Positions 51,673-64,000 are shown, counted from the stretch's first letter. The stretch: DNA of 64,000 nt from Viridothelium virens (GCA_010094025.1 ML991771.1:1-64000), one strand, 5' to 3'. Notes: a model not told the origin generated them from the sequence alone. Program-made: numbers and translations.

Positions 51673-54498
51673 TTGCTTCCTTGACGTCTCATCTGAGCCT
51701 TTCTCTCAGGGTCAGAATGGCGATGCACCAGCGAGTTTTTGCACCAGCGATACCCTGTATAGATTACCACCCTGCATCTTACTTCAGATCTCCTTTTACA
51801 TGCCTTCTGTTTACGAATATGTTGCATTGCGAGCGGTGTGTTGGCTAGATTGGCGCATTGTTCTCGCGAGAGATTTGGCTGGCGCAATATACCACTGTTT
51901 TGGGACTTTTTTGCTTTGGAGCTTATGAACGTCTTGTATCTCGTATTCTACTATTTGCATTTTCCACCCTTACTACCCACCAGATACTTTTCTCCACGAG
52001 CCACGCTTGTCTGGTCTAGGACATGTTGCGATCGTATGGCATAATGTCATGGGCGTTTACACGGGTCCTTCTCGACAGAGTTCAGAGCATTTACGGGGTA
52101 CTTACGGCACGGACTCGGGCGTACATTGTTGGACAACACCCTAGCCGGAGAGCAGCAGATGTGACAGGATAAAGAAGCAAGGGTCATCAGCTCGGCGCAA
52201 GGGTCGGGAATTAGATTCATCGAGGACATGTATTCCTATCTTTCATCTTCATGACCTGTCCTCATAGTATTTCACAGCAACTATTTTAGATTCGGCGATC
52301 AGAGTAGACCAATTACTCGGCTTGGGGCTTACACTATTTTCTTACAGCACCACTTTCCGATGCGAGTTTCGTGGGGTCTTAAGCGTGCCGAGCACGCGGC
52401 CATTACGCGGAAATAGTAGCTTACCTAATATCTAATCTACCTACACTTCAACCACTTTGTTTTGCAGCTCCTAACCCGTCTACCCTCCTACACACAATCA
52501 CCGAATAGCTTTGGATTTGCTGTTTGTCCTACATCCCTGCCTACGCTTGTACGGCTTCATGCTCGCGCTCGCGTTGGTCCTGTCTCGTCCTACGAAGCTT
52601 ACCCTACTTCTCTATTCCTTCCACCTCGCCCATTCTTCCAACGGTCCAACGGTTCGGGACAGAGTACCTGCATAGTCAATCTTGCACTTCTTTTCCAGCA
52701 GTCACCCGGAGACAGCCGTTCATCTCCAAAAGCGAAGCTCCACGTATAGTCTAGACCTCGTAAAGACCAACCTCGGGTCCGCTCCGCAGGCCTAAACAAC
52801 GCCCTGCTCATCGGTGGTGCCCAATTCCGCTCATCGTTCGATGAGTTGAGGTACCTGAGTACCCGAGTACCTGCATAAGCGCGCCCCCGTGACCGTACTA
52901 GTCCACTGGCATTCTCGAGGACTAGATGATCTGCGTACAATTAACGGCTGACGATGTGCAGGCAAATTTTCTTATTTTATCTTTGTTTTTTCTTCGCTTC
53001 TTGAAACTGCATTTATTGCGAGCATCCGGAGTGCCAATGCGGTTGGTGCTAGTGAGGCTGAAGTGTAACCGGTGACCTGCAGCTGCCCTTTGGGGTTACG
53101 CCCTTGTACTCTATATCCAGAATATAGAGAGAGGTGTTTTTATCACTCGCCTGGACTGGCATAGGTGTGCAGTGGCTACTTGAAAATCCCCAGTGCGATC
53201 GGATCGCGTGCGCATTCTCCAAGAACAACTCATCGGTGTTGATGAATGAACGGAATATTCCGCCTTGTAACACACTGATCCAACGAAAAGATTACGTGCT
53301 CTCTTCGGAATGTAAGCGACGACGGACGAGAAAACAGCCCTTGCCAAGACACTTACGTCGGAAAAGTAGGATCCAACATGGGAGACGTACATTTACGCAG
53401 CATGTCGATACCAATACGTCTGGCCTGGGTAAAATAGTCATTTTAGGCAATAGTCCAGAATGGGAAATTTCTACCGAAAAGCGAATCCCTGCTTTTCACT
53501 GGTCGTCGCAAAAATCTCAGAATACAGTAGGTTCCTGTAGCCGATGTCTCCCGCTTCCTTGCATGGAGATATTCAAGCCGCACAGATTGATCTACCCAAG
53601 GAATTGCAGCAAAGTAAGGACCGCAAATTTTCTCAGCATGCCGGTACTTTCTCTTGTTAAGTGGAGACCAACTACTTCTTCTCTAAGGGCTCACTGTACG
53701 GCGCTTTATGGGCCTTCAATGGCAATCGTTTCCGAAGAAAACGTTAAGCCTTAAACCTCCGACTGGATTCTAGACATGTATACCAATCATTCTAGCAACA
53801 ATCTGTGCCATTAAGCGATCATTATTCAACGTAAGTGACGTGTCTCGAACCATGTCCTGAGAGTCCTTAACGGCGACCTTGAAGAGTTATCAGCTCAATC
53901 ATTTGTACGGAGTACTGAGGAATTTTTTACGGTACAACATACACTGCACATAAGCATGGTTGCAGAATGAGCTACAATGTGAATCCTGTAAAGGAAACAG
54001 TGGCATTGCTCTAAACTTTCGTCCAGCCGTGTCGACTTCACACCTCCGTCTCACGTGGTAAGTTTATCAGCATTACTCAGTCTGGAAAAAAAAAAAGAAC
54101 TAAGCACAGAATGAGAGTCGAAAGTGAATCGCTACGGAATTATAGGGACGTATAGAGTCTACACTATGGATAATAGGCCTTGATTTAGGTCAAGCCAAAC
54201 AAGCTCCACTTCACTATCTCTCCATCTGATCCAACCATCTGCATTTGCTCCACACCTCCCAAATTTCCCTTCGGCCCGAATACTCCGACCTCCCCGGAGT
54301 CTCCATATACCATATTCCGGTTTGGCAATTAGTTCGAGCTACGGAGGACAACATCAGTGCTATGTTCCGTCTTACCCCAAACATGCTGTAGCGTCAAGAG
54401 GGACTGGACCCCCACCTCCCTGTAACTTCTCCACCACACCATCTTGGCATCTGCCGAAGCAGAGGTGACGCCGTAGGGCTGCTCACTAATCTAACGGG
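51051..54498. other. gene-poor stretch downstream of medA
   Basis: Holds the medA 3' flank, a TC microsatellite (51634-51670), GGTACCTGAGTACC-type words at 52850-52876 and a poly-A run near 54087. The longest frame (53134-53754, plus) starts with GTG and has no motif. A minus-strand ATG near 53400 followed by a GTAAGT donor gave no convincing protein. Confidence 0.5.
51634..51670. repeat. (TC)n microsatellite, 37 bp
   Basis: An uninterrupted TC dinucleotide run, about 580 bp after the medA stop codon. Likely length-variable between strains. Confidence 0.95.
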
Positions 54499-55154
54499 TT
54501 ACAGGAAGGTTGAGTCAGGATCACGAAGTGCGAGGGGAGTTGCATCGGCGGCCTGGATGACGTTCAGATCATGCCGACTCGAAAGGACGTAGCAATGAGC
54601 GGAGGTAGGCGAAAGTGCATTCCGAATTGGTGCTGGTGAGAATTCCTCAAGAAAAAAATTGCGTGCATCACTATTGGCGTGGAGTCTAAACCGTGCATAG
54701 GTCGCGTCAAATAGTGTAGAATCTACTACAATGGCGGACATGTTTTCGTTCGCACTCGAGCTTTGTTGGTTAAGCAGTAGAGATCTTTGATTTACAGTAT
54801 ACTCTACTTCACCTGCAGCACTACTCACAAGGCTAGAAGAGACGTTTCGTATACAGTATCTGACTGAAGCCCTTTCTCCCCCCTCCTCATCTTAATCTGT
54901 CCCGAGATGCATATTTTCTGAAAAGTTATCAGTAGGTTTCCTCTGTCTCTTAGACCTCGTGCCCGATCGCATACATCAATATCCTGAGTAGGCAGACGCA
55001 TTAGATCTGCTTCATAACCCCGCCGTCTATCTGGCCTCATCGAGAAGACGTATAGTATCCGGTCTGAGTCGGCGTGCTTCGGCATTTGGAAATGAAACAA
55101 CTGAAACGTAGTATCTAAGCCTCTGAAATTTACACTTCGCCGATAGCACCGCAT
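54499..55154 (-). CDS. unrecognised three-exon protein, 176 residues
   Basis: ATG 55154 starts exon 1 (55154-54975, MRCYRRSVNFRG). A 57-nt intron with GTATGC donor, CTGATAAC branch and TTTTCAG acceptor leads to exon 2 (54917-54829). A second intron of 68 nt has a GTGAGT donor and a CTTAAC branch and leads to exon 3 (54760-54499). The sum is 531 nt, 177 codons with stop. Exon 3 reads NMSAIVVDSTLFDATY and ALSPTSAHCYVLSS, ending DPDSTFL. No signal peptide or membrane helix. Two good introns that both keep the frame argue for a real gene in an otherwise empty region. No family recognised; an upstream exon is possible. Confidence 0.4.
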
Positions 55155-55969
55155 GGGCCCTCCTCAAGTTAAGGTTTATTTATAGTGTTGTGTGAGACTA
55201 CTGTCGAGAGCAAGAATCCAAAGAATGAAAACCGACCAGGCTCCGACGAAGGAATGCACAGTTCCGGAAGATGCAGAGAGTGGGTTAGAAGCTAGGGAAA
55301 GAAAATTCGACCACGACTTTCGAGAATCGCGAAAAGAGTGTGAAAACAAAAAGCATAGAAGGCTGCTTCATCGTCTCTAAAACCAGGTAGGATGTTTCTC
55401 GAATGAGTCAACACCAATCTTGGTATTCGTGAGTCTGTCCAGTATCGATGCCTACGTAACTAGGATGACCTGTAATGGTTGGAGGATGTGGATGGTGCTT
55501 CGGCATAAATTGCTCTGTCCCAGAACTTGTACAGCACAGTGCCATAGAAAGCATCAACCCCCTAGGCAACACGAGGATATATAATTCTGCAGATAATCTC
55601 CAGTGGAAGCAAATCTCACATGTTTCTTGTAGAAGCTCGTGTTCCGAGGATTCTGGATTCAGCGCTCTCCACAGCATTCATCACTTCCGCCACATTTCGT
55701 ACTCTCTGGAAACTGCTGAGGGTAATATTAGATCAAGTTAGTGTCTTCCCTGAAGCATAAAGAAATTTTACACATTAGCCTCTCCATCCAGTATACGCCG
55801 ACCTATTCTTGAAAAGGACTCGTATTTTTGACCCTAATCCTCTCATCCACTTAGTACTGGATCAGCATCCACCTCGCTTGCAGTCTCAGACGGGCTCTCC
55901 TTACCCTTTTTCAAAGTCTCAGAGGTCGCCTCCGTCGCTCTGATAACAGCAAGTGCTCTTGCCCGCCTT
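55155..55969. other. intergenic stretch
   Basis: Promoter side of the three-exon gene and the 3' side of the AT-hook gene. On the minus strand at about 55960-55850 a frame rich in Glu, Ser and Thr (for example EATSETLKKGK) could be an extra C-terminal exon of the AT-hook protein; the join is not resolved. Confidence 0.4.
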
Positions 55970-56722
55970 CTATCTTGCACCCGAACCCTTCGGCCTACCT
56001 CTTGCTCTCTTCTCCCCCCTCACCTCCGCAGTAGCGCTCTCTCCCTCCCCAACAACCTTCTTTGGTCTCCCCCTTCCTCTCTTCCCCCCAACCCCGCCTC
56101 TCGTACCCAAGCCTCTCGAGGTGGCCCCTCCCCTTTTCCCATCCTGCAGCCCAGCCCCCTCTCGCCGCGGTCGCCCTCTCCCCCTTCCTTTCGGAAGCAC
56201 CGCCCCTCTTTGCCCGGGCCTCGTGCTCCTCTTCCCGGACCCCGTGTTAACTCGCGGGGTGATTGGCGCGCGAGACGGGGTCTCGTCGGGAGGTTGGTCT
56301 TCGAGGCTGGGAGGAGTGTGAGGACGTTTAGGAGGGCGACCTCGGCCTCGTTTTGTCGGGTGGTGGGCGACATGGTCGATGTCGTCGTCAATAGTTCAGC
56401 TTTTGGATGGGCGACCGCGTCCACGTTTGGACTGTGAAGCCGAGCTAAAGGCTTCGGCGTTCGACGCGCTGGAGTAAGTGCCATTCGGCGCGGTTGTCTC
56501 TAGCGCCGCGCTGCCATCAACTTCGGTGGCTAGATGATTAGAAGGGCGACCCGATTTTCGAATTTCTGGCGAGGTTTGAGAAAGTCTTGGTGCTTCCGAG
56601 CCACGAGATTGAGTTCCATCTTCGAGCTGAGGCTCGGTTTCAGTTTCGTGAACTTCGCTACTTGAGCGTTTGCGTGGACGGTCACGGTCATTTTGAGAGA
56701 CGAGAGATTGCATGACCATCAT
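55970..56722 (-). CDS. AT-hook DNA-binding protein with an in-frame TGA
   Basis: AT hooks bind the minor groove of AT-rich DNA in chromatin. From ATG 56722 the frame reads MMVMQSLVSQNDRDRPRKR, then a Ser-rich region, a weak hook (KSGRPSN) and a good hook (KRGRGRPSK) just before a TGA at 56398-56396. The same frame continues with four more hooks: KRGRGRPPKRP, GRGRGRPRREG, KRGRGRPKKV and KRARGRPKGSG, stopping near 55970. Either an intron of length divisible by three removes the TGA, or the gene is cut short. A 75-nt GTCGCC...CCGAG segment would join as KRGRGRPPK but has a poor donor. The hook-rich half is very GC-rich. Function beyond DNA binding unknown. Confidence 0.72.
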
Positions 56723-57630
56723 CGCTCAGGCTCAGATAGCCGAAGAGCGGAGAGATAGATAGGGATTGAAGTGGTGCAAGTAATGGGAGGTGCTGAGAAT
56801 ATGGGAAGGTTTGACATAGACATTGAATACGTGAGGTAAACAACGGCGTGTCGGCCTCCGATGTGTTACTGCGCTTCCGATGCACTTCTGCCAATGATAT
56901 CCAAGCTGAGACTGGATAATTAGGATAGGATGCCCTTAATAAGATAATATTGGGAAGCTTTCCATCATTACGCACCTTCTCAATTTTTGATTCTCAGTCT
57001 CGAAGATTTGTAGACATTTGAATCGTTCAATTAATCGATCTTTCCTCTATGCCTATCTACACATACGATGCATTGGCAACGGTAATTTCGGTTCGGAGAG
57101 CATTTCGAAGCACTTTACATCTACAGTGAATGATACACAAAACAATAGCAGTGGATTGGTATATTGCTAGTAAGCCGTACAAAACCCGAAAGGTTCCTTA
57201 CGGCTTAATCTCCTAACCATCATCCTACACGCACCCTAACTCGTCTACGTAGGGGCCCACTCCTCGTGTCTACCACCTCGACGAACACACAGGTGACTTT
57301 TCGTCTTTTTTCATGCTATCGTGATCGAAGGGGATCGAAAAGGTGAAGCTTGAAGAAACAACAGAACGCCATTGGATGAGGGTATTCGAGGGTATTCAGA
57401 TGGATTCTTTTCGCCAAGGAGGGGGTATATGATTGAACCTTAGAGTAGCCCAGCCATAGCTCCTCGCATTGCGCAACACACAGATGCCATCACGTATCGA
57501 ATGAAAAGAAAGAAGCAGAAAACAGCACGAAAGGTGTTGAAGTAACCGAAGTAATGCAACCGAAGTGTTTTGACTAATTGGGGTCGTTTCATCTTTGCAA
57601 AGGGCCTTTTCAGGGCCACGGGGTATCGCT
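56723..57630. other. intergenic stretch
   Basis: Promoter of the AT-hook gene (56723-57000) and 3' flank of the KH-protein gene. No coding signal beyond shadow frames. Confidence 0.5.
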
Positions 57631-60600
57631 TTAACGAGTTGGGGGTCCAATCGGACCCGGGTATCCAGAATGATTCGAATTCGACGTGCTCGGCCGACCC
57701 GAATCCCGATCTACGCTCCGCTCGCGCGAGGCGTCGAGTCTGGGCGTAGCATCTCCGGGGGCGTGGGAAGGAGAGGCGCCGATTGCGCTACCACTGCCAA
57801 TAGGCATGGGCGCGTTCGCAGAAGCAGAAGTTGAAGGAGGCTGAGAAAAGGAAGTCTGAGAATTATTCATCGAAAAGCCGGTACCCACACCACTGCCGGC
57901 TCCAAAAGGGAATTTGGACTGGTGGTGGGTAGTAAAGGTTGTGGTAGGGGGACCCCAGGGATTATCGTCGTCTGGAAGGTTAACCCCGCTGTCATTCCAT
58001 GGATTACGATAACCTGAGCCTTGAGACTCAAGAGAGGCGAGAGATGCCTTGGAGGCATTGCTTGAGGCATGTTTGAAGAGTGATCCCGGTGAATTTGAGC
58101 CATTCTTGCGACGCTCAAGGAAAGATGAGAAAGAGCTAATGCTACCAGGCTTGCGCAGTTTGTCAAAGATGCTACGTTGATCGCTGGTCACATCTTCGCC
58201 GGAATTTCCAAACGTGGACCGGGTTGGGGAGTCAGTCGAAATGACTGGAGGTTCAGCCCGTTGGAGGAGCTTGGAATTGAAATACGGGAATGAGTCTTCA
58301 AAAGAATCCGATTTGGGGCGAGGCAAGGCTCCTTTGATGGTAGTTGCATCCAGTTCGTGGGCAACAAGTCGGGCAGTCAGGAAGTCGATCGCATCCCGAA
58401 GACCGCCAGCGTTATTACGAGTGAAGCGCAAAAGCACAGTCTCAATCGACACTTCTTGACCATCCACAGTCTCGCGGGAAATGTCTTGCAAAGTAAGCTC
58501 TACCTCATGCTGAGTTTTGAGCTTCTCTAACACTTCGGCGTTAAATTCGGCGGAACGGAGGTAGGCGCTCAGCTCAGGGGTGGACGGAAACGCAAGAGGA
58601 TGATTCTCAGGAACCATGCCCAAGAATTCGTCAACCGCTAACGGTACTTGATACTCCGGACCGGTGACGGTGATGACATCGCTGGCTTGCTCGGTACTCG
58701 GGAAGATGAACTTACAGTTCCACTTCTTTTCCAATTCCTCCAATTCATTCATGCGGGCGATAAGTTCTCGGTGGTACAGACGATCAATGACAACCTGCTC
58801 AGACACGAATTCGGCATCGACCTTCTCGACCATGTCCATAATCTCTTGCTTGACTAGGTCCAGATTGTCTGCATTGCGGGCCGGCGTGCGACAGATGACA
58901 TTGTCGACTTTGATGTCATCCTCTTCTTTACCAACACCACCCCTGTCCATAGCATTGGAGAACTTAACAAAGACCGAGTATTTCTTCATGATCCTCTGAA
59001 TATGTTGGCCTCCGATACCGATGATACGCTTGTGATACTGATCCGGAACGTGGAACGAGATGGAAGCTGGCATCTCCTGTTCCACAAGATCAAGGCCGTT
59101 CTTGGCGGCGTCATAAGAATGACCACGAACGTCGATGTAGAAGTTGTATTCATTGAAGCCATCAAACATGATTTGAACGTTACTCTGGCTCATGATCTTG
59201 TTAATTTTCCCGTTCTTCTTCCCACTGACGAATTCCTTGTGCTCATTTGCCAATTCGATCTTGACCCGCATCTCATATTGGGCTTTCTTGACGAACGGGA
59301 TACCATTGATGACCATCATAGCAGCTTTGACCGCATCATCTGAACCATGGATGTGGAAATTGAGCTTCTCAAAGCTGATCTCTGCTCCAGAGTTGATACA
59401 GATATCCGAAAGCATGGCACGGATGTCGGAAGGAGTTGGAGGGCGTTGTGATGGGTCGGGTCCAGTGATACTCCATTTGGCGCTATAGAATTGACCAGCC
59501 TATAAATATCAGCACTGGTAGTCAGCTTAGCACTGACTATTGCATACCAAAGTCATTATCTCCCGAACAGTACGTTCGACGTTGAGGATGTCAGTAGCTT
59601 GAACCCTGATTACTCCTCGTTGCATACCAAGCTGTGGGAGTAGAACATAAGAGCCATTCGCCTCAATGATCTTGCGAACCTTATCTAAGCGTTCCAAAAG
59701 AATGCTGTCAATCTTGTTATGAGTGATCATGGTATCCTTCACAAAGGTCTTGGTGCCCATAACGAGATCGTGCAATCGCTTCTTCGCTTGCAGGATATTG
59801 TCTTGATTCTCGCCCGTGATAATTATCTCATCTTCACTTCGGAGTGCAGCTCCAGGCGGTGTATAGCCGTAGAGTCGAGGAAACGGAGGCGGGAAATAGA
59901 TGGCAGTGTTGGTAGCAGACTCAATGAGCTTGATGTTTTTCCGAGCACGGCCGCATATTAAAGTGTGAAGCGAAAGTTCAAGTCGCATCGTATCAACCTG
60001 TCGTCTCAGCTGAAATTTTGTCAGCGCACGTCAGCCTTACGCAGTAGGCTTGAGATTCTTACAATCTGGTCTATCATAATGAGAACATGAGTCTTAGCAT
60101 GCTCAGAGCTTTCCATATCACCAAAGATAGCAATTCGAAGACGAGACTCGTTGATTGTGTCCAAATTGCCATTGAAACTTGCTGACTCGACATCGACAGA
60201 TCTCGGGTGGAGAAGAAAGACATCAGCCTTGGTTCGTTGAGCAATATCATCCATGTGCTTTAGAATGACAGCTTTGACGCCTTGTGTTTCGGGCTCGATA
60301 ATAAGATTGTAATCTACGTCAACCGTCGCGCATCGCTAAACCACGTGTTAGTATTGTCGAAGCATTGGATCACATTGGGGAGCTCTCAACGAATGCTTAC
60401 CAGTGAAATCGGCGTGTCATTGAGTATCCTCCCTCTACATTTGTTAACGAGCTCAAACTCTCCAGAAAGGCAAACATTTGTAACGAGTGTCTTTAATGGG
60501 GCGCGGGGTACACCGGGAATCGGCTTGGGTTCGGAAGAAGTGACAGTGGCCTGTAGGGCGCCATTGCTGCTGTCACTGATTTGTCTGCAAAGAGCTCGGA

Positions 60601-60949
60601 GGGTCTCGACATTATTGACGTGAACTGGAAGTTTATGGTTTGGGGTGCCTTCAGCCGTGCCATCCGGATGGGTCCAGCGGGCAAAGGCGCCGGGAGAAGC
60701 GTGTATTATATCGTCGACCTCGGGACCGGCGAGGTTAGAAGCGAAAGGGACGTTGAAGGACAAATTGATGGTGCTGCCGGGGGAAGGAGCGGGAGAAAGA
60801 GTAGAAGAACCAAGCGAGCGTTTGACCGGAGGCGTGGTCATTGGCATTTGGGCATCGTGGTGAGGCCGAGACATGCCAAAGCTCATGGAGGGAGTCATTT
60901 TCTCCCATCCATGTCGGGCCTGTCCCGTGAAATTGGAGATTTTATGCAT
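57631..60949 (-). CDS. multi-KH-domain RNA-binding protein, 1050 residues
   Basis: KH domains bind single-stranded RNA through a GXXG loop. Four exons: 60949-60401, 60335-60063, 60009-59548, 59499-57631; each has a whole number of codons and all introns are phase 0 (48-65 nt). Joins give TPISLRCATVDVDYN, MIDQILRRQVDTM and MTLVAGQFYSAKW. KH-type loops visible: GRARKNIK, GKKNGKINKIM and the best, IIGIGGQHIQRIM; further degenerate KH folds lie between them. The C-terminal 250 residues are disordered, Ser/Asn/Gly/Pro-rich and end GPIGPPTR. The layout recalls vigilin or Bicaudal-C type proteins, but it is shorter than Scp160 and no SAM domain is seen. Role in mRNA localisation or translation is inference. 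Confidence 0.9.
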
Positions 60950-62318
60950 GGCGAAGAATGGAGGGTGCTCGCTGCTTCACAACAGAAGTCGAGCAGCAGC
61001 GAGGGTGAAGAGGAAGCAGGTCGAGGGCAGCAGACGAGAAGTGGTGAGAACAGGCGAACCGGCGGGCCAATGAGCGTGAGCTGCACTGCCCACCCACGTC
61101 CACCCAACGGGATGACGCTGAGACGCCTGGCGGGCGCGGGACCCGGTGCACGCAGCCAACAAACGCCGGATCTTGAAGGGCAGGCCACTGTAGCTTCGAG
61201 ACGTGCAGCAGCCAGGTTTCGTCGCCGATCGTGGAGGAGCAGACAGAGACCAGCAGCAGTGGACCAGCAGTGAACCAGCAATACAGCAGTGGGGTCGAGG
61301 TACAGTATAGTGGCACAAGTGGAACACGGGCGTCTCTGGTACTCGCGACCGCAAACACGCACCGGCTAGACGGGCTTTGTCTTTGCGAGCTGAAGGTCGG
61401 CGTGATACCGCTGCAGTGTCAATGTCGAGGCAAAATCAGCCCGATGTGCAAAGCCGCGACAAGACTGTCAAACAGCCCTCTGGATAGACGCAACTGCCCG
61501 ACCCACTCTCTACTCGTGAGGCGTGATCGTGCTCTACATGACAACTTGGCCTCTAATCCTTTTCCTGATGCTAATCGACGTAGCTGGGTACCCACATATA
61601 CGTTATCTTCGGCACGAACTTGACAGTTTCCCCAATGGATGAAGATATGCAAGATTTATGTCGCGGCCCGACTGCGGCCGATGCCGTTTTACCCTTCAGT
61701 GTGGATTACATAAGATAAGGTACCTTCCACCCGCCCAGTGCCGTCTTCGAGGATCGACGCGTCAAGTTGGTGTCGACCTGAAAGGCCGCTCAACGGCGTA
61801 ATGCAAGAGCATAACCTCTGAACTGCTACATGCCAGTCACAGTATCAGACCATTGAATAAACATATCAGCCAAGTTTCTGCTTCACAGTGCCTTCGAAAC
61901 ACCCTATACTACACTAGCTACTCGGCACTTACGAACAGGGATCAAAGCAAGCATTTCACAGGCCACTGCCCCGCTGCAAAGTATCAACCTGAGGGATGAC
62001 GAGGCTCTACCTCATGCCATGTGCTGTGTGAGTCTGGGACTGACGTCGATGCTTGTTTGTAGGCTCCAAAGCTTAACTCGAGAGCGCGATGGATGTTTCC
62101 CTGTTCGGAAGCTTGTGAATCTTAGAAGATGCGAAACTTATTGAATCGCACCGCTGCCAATATTCACGAGCTTCGACCGAGGTATTGGGGTCGGTTCACA
62201 TGGGCATCCATATATACATATACATCTGATTGTCTAAAATGGGCAGATTTGAGTTTCTGTTCTATCGATCCATTCTAGTTGATATTCTCTTTTATTTTTA
62301 GCTTCTATTCTCATCGAT
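60950..62318. other. divergent intergenic region, KH gene and P450
   Basis: 1.37 kb between start codons. Frames on both strands at 60950-61360 are GC-rich but lack family motifs and are taken as leader of the KH gene. The P450 side becomes AT-rich with a TATA-like run. Confidence 0.5.
62210..62225 (+). promoter_or_regulatory. TATA-like element of the P450 gene
   Basis: TATATACATATACAT lies about 95-110 bp before the P450 start codon, a usual distance for a fungal TATA box plus short leader. Confidence 0.4.
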
Positions 62319-64000
62319 ATGGCGACCGAAATACCGACACCATTGCTTATGATTCTGCTTGCCGCTCTTGAATCAGTGGTCGGAACGTACGCACTACCAC
62401 AATATCTTCCTCCCAACCCGTTCAATTGGTTGTTCATTCGGCTTGCTATCGTTCAAGTCAGCCTGTGGGCAATATGGGCTGTGTTCATCTATCCATTCTT
62501 CTTTAGTCCGTTCCTCGACCTCCCTCACCCCAAGGTAACCCTCAAACACATGCGTGATTGTTTATATCATCTGAACGTTCGCAGGGCGGACTGCCGCTGT
62601 TTGGTCATGGCGCGGCCATGTTCAACAAGCCCCCGGGCAAAGATTTCCTCAACATGATGACCAGTGTTCCGAATGATGGCCTGATCCATTTTCGAGGCTT
62701 CTTCTACCGGGACCGACTCTTGCTCACCGATCCCAAAGCCTTAGCAGAAGTACTGGTCACCAAAACCTATGACTTCGAGAAGCCGTCCAGAGTCCGCGCA
62801 TTTCTGCGTACTGTACTTGGCGATGGACTTATCATCGTAGAGGGCGACGAACACAAGTTCCAGAGAAAACACATCATGCCCGTATTCAGCTTTCGCCATA
62901 TAAAGGACCTTTACCCAATTTTCTGGGACAAGGCAACTGCGCTTACTCAAAGCCTTGCTACCGAGATTGCAGAATCGCCAATATACTCCTCCAATGAAAA
63001 GGCAAAGGTAACGGGGGACGTTGAGGTCAATCACTGGGCAAACAAAGTCACCATGGATATCATCGGTCTTGCGGGACTCGGTCGAGAATTCAACGCATTA
63101 AAGAACTCGGACGACAAATTAATTCAAAATTATGAAGAAATCCTTGAGCCGACAAGCGAGAAAGTCCTGTTCTTCACTCTGAATATTTTAATGGGCAGGT
63201 CCTTCGTGAGATTGCTACCATGGAAGGTGAATGAACGGATGAGAATTACAACGTCAACATTGAGAGATGTCTGTAGGCAGCTGGTCCGAGACAAGAGAGA
63301 CCTAATTAAGATGAAAGGCGCTGAGCAGATTGATCTCCTTTCCATCTTGATCAAGTCCAACAATTTTTCTGATGACCAGCTTGTTGACCAGCTCTTGACA
63401 TTCCTTGCCGCAGGGTAAGATTTCACAATACTCATAGGGGTCACGTATGAAGGCTCATTGCTAACACTGCATAGCCACGAAACTACATCATCAGCCTTCA
63501 CCTGGACGACCCACATGCTCGCCACCCATACCGACATACAGACCCGCCTTCGCGCCGAAATCCACAAACACGTTCCCTCGGCTTCTTCGTCCAACACAGC
63601 TGACCTCGTCACCATCCTCGAATCTCTACCCCTCCTCAACGCCGTCTGCAACGAGACCCTCCGGCTGTACCCTACCGTTCCTGTCACCATTCGCGACTCC
63701 ATCCGCCCCACCAGCATCTTGGGTCACCCCATCCCCGCGCACACACAGATCCTACTCTGCCCCTGGGCCACCAACCGGTCCACCACCCTCTGGGGTCCCA
63801 ATGCCGCCGAGTTCGTGCCGGAACGCTGGATCGACTATGACGCGGAGAAGGGCGTACGGCCCGAGGATGGGCGGCCGAACAACCACGGGGGGAGCCAGAG
63901 CAATTATAGTAATTTGACGTTCTTGCACGGGCCGAGGAGTTGCATCGGACAAGGGTTTGCGAAGGCGGAGCTGAGGGCGCTGGTGGCCGCGTTTGTGGGG
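62319..64000 (+). CDS. cytochrome P450 monooxygenase, cut by window end
   Basis: P450s insert one oxygen atom into organic substrates at a haem iron, using electrons from a reductase at the ER. Exons: 62319-62534, 62585-63414 and 63475 to beyond 64000. Introns are 50 and 60 nt with GT-AG ends. The N-terminus has two hydrophobic segments (about residues 9-27 and 40-63) that anchor it to the ER. Motifs: I-helix AAGHETTSSAF, ExxR as ETLRLYP, PERW, and the haem loop FLHGPRSCIGQGFAKAE with its Cys ligand. Only the last part of the protein is missing. The overall pattern resembles CYP4-clan-like fungal P450s. Substrate unknown; no biosynthetic neighbours are visible to the left. Confidence 0.96.

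Noticed and set aside
53134-53754. 206-codon open frame on the plus strand
   Set aside because: It starts with GTG, has no motif, and a frame of this length can occur by chance in 64 kb of six frames.
60581-61362. Long frames on both strands (up to 230 codons) near the KH gene start
   Set aside because: They overlap KH exon 1 antisense and then run into its GC-rich leader; no motif or splice support.

Overview
This window is nuclear DNA of a filamentous ascomycete (Pezizomycotina). Evidence: compact genes with short GT-AG introns (mostly 41-156 nt) that carry CTRAY-type branch sites; a MedA/Acr1/Ren1 developmental regulator, a family of filamentous ascomycetes; an OM14-type mitochondrial protein; fungal forms of MCM3, EF2, Mia40, thiamine pyrophosphokinase and Csf1. 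A Dothideomycete-like fungus is my guess, but class cannot be fixed from this sequence alone. I found no rRNA, tRNA, CRISPR array or recognisable intact transposon.

Layout. 1-12 kb is gene-poor. It holds a four-pass membrane protein (187-795, minus), a secreted protein with internal repeats and repeated Lys-Arg sites (1972-2900, minus), a one-pass small protein (4687-4926), an unrecognised multi-part gene (6278-8549, minus), a 150-bp tandem duplication (8811-9080) and a possible transcription-factor fragment. 12-32 kb is a dense housekeeping block: MCM3, a six-cysteine secreted protein, a quinone oxidoreductase with a peroxisomal C-terminus, an RBR E3 ligase, OM14, Mia40, thiamine pyrophosphokinase, EF2, an unlisted 82-residue protein and an Ost-alpha/LAZ1-type membrane protein. 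32.4-42.5 kb is one gene, the 3317-residue bridge-like lipid transfer protein Csf1. 42.5-48.6 kb is a 6.1-kb gene-poor tract leading to medA (48645-51050). 51-55.9 kb is sparse again, with one probable three-exon unknown gene. 56-61 kb carries an AT-hook protein and a 1050-residue multi-KH RNA-binding protein. The right edge holds a cytochrome P450 cut by the window end.

Splice models were built by hand. For MCM3, the oxidoreductase, RBR, OM14, Mia40, TPK, EF2, LAZ1-type, CSF1, medA, KH and the two unlisted small genes, the exon sums are whole codon numbers and the joins restore family motifs where the family is known. The OM14 model needs a two-nucleotide exon, the most unusual structural feature here.

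Themes. Three neighbouring genes (oxidoreductase with SKL end, OM14, MIA40) serve organelles. EF2 and MCM3 serve translation and replication. Csf1 and the LAZ1-type protein are divergently transcribed membrane/lipid genes sharing 474 bp. MedA would control conidiation and adhesion from an unusually long upstream region.
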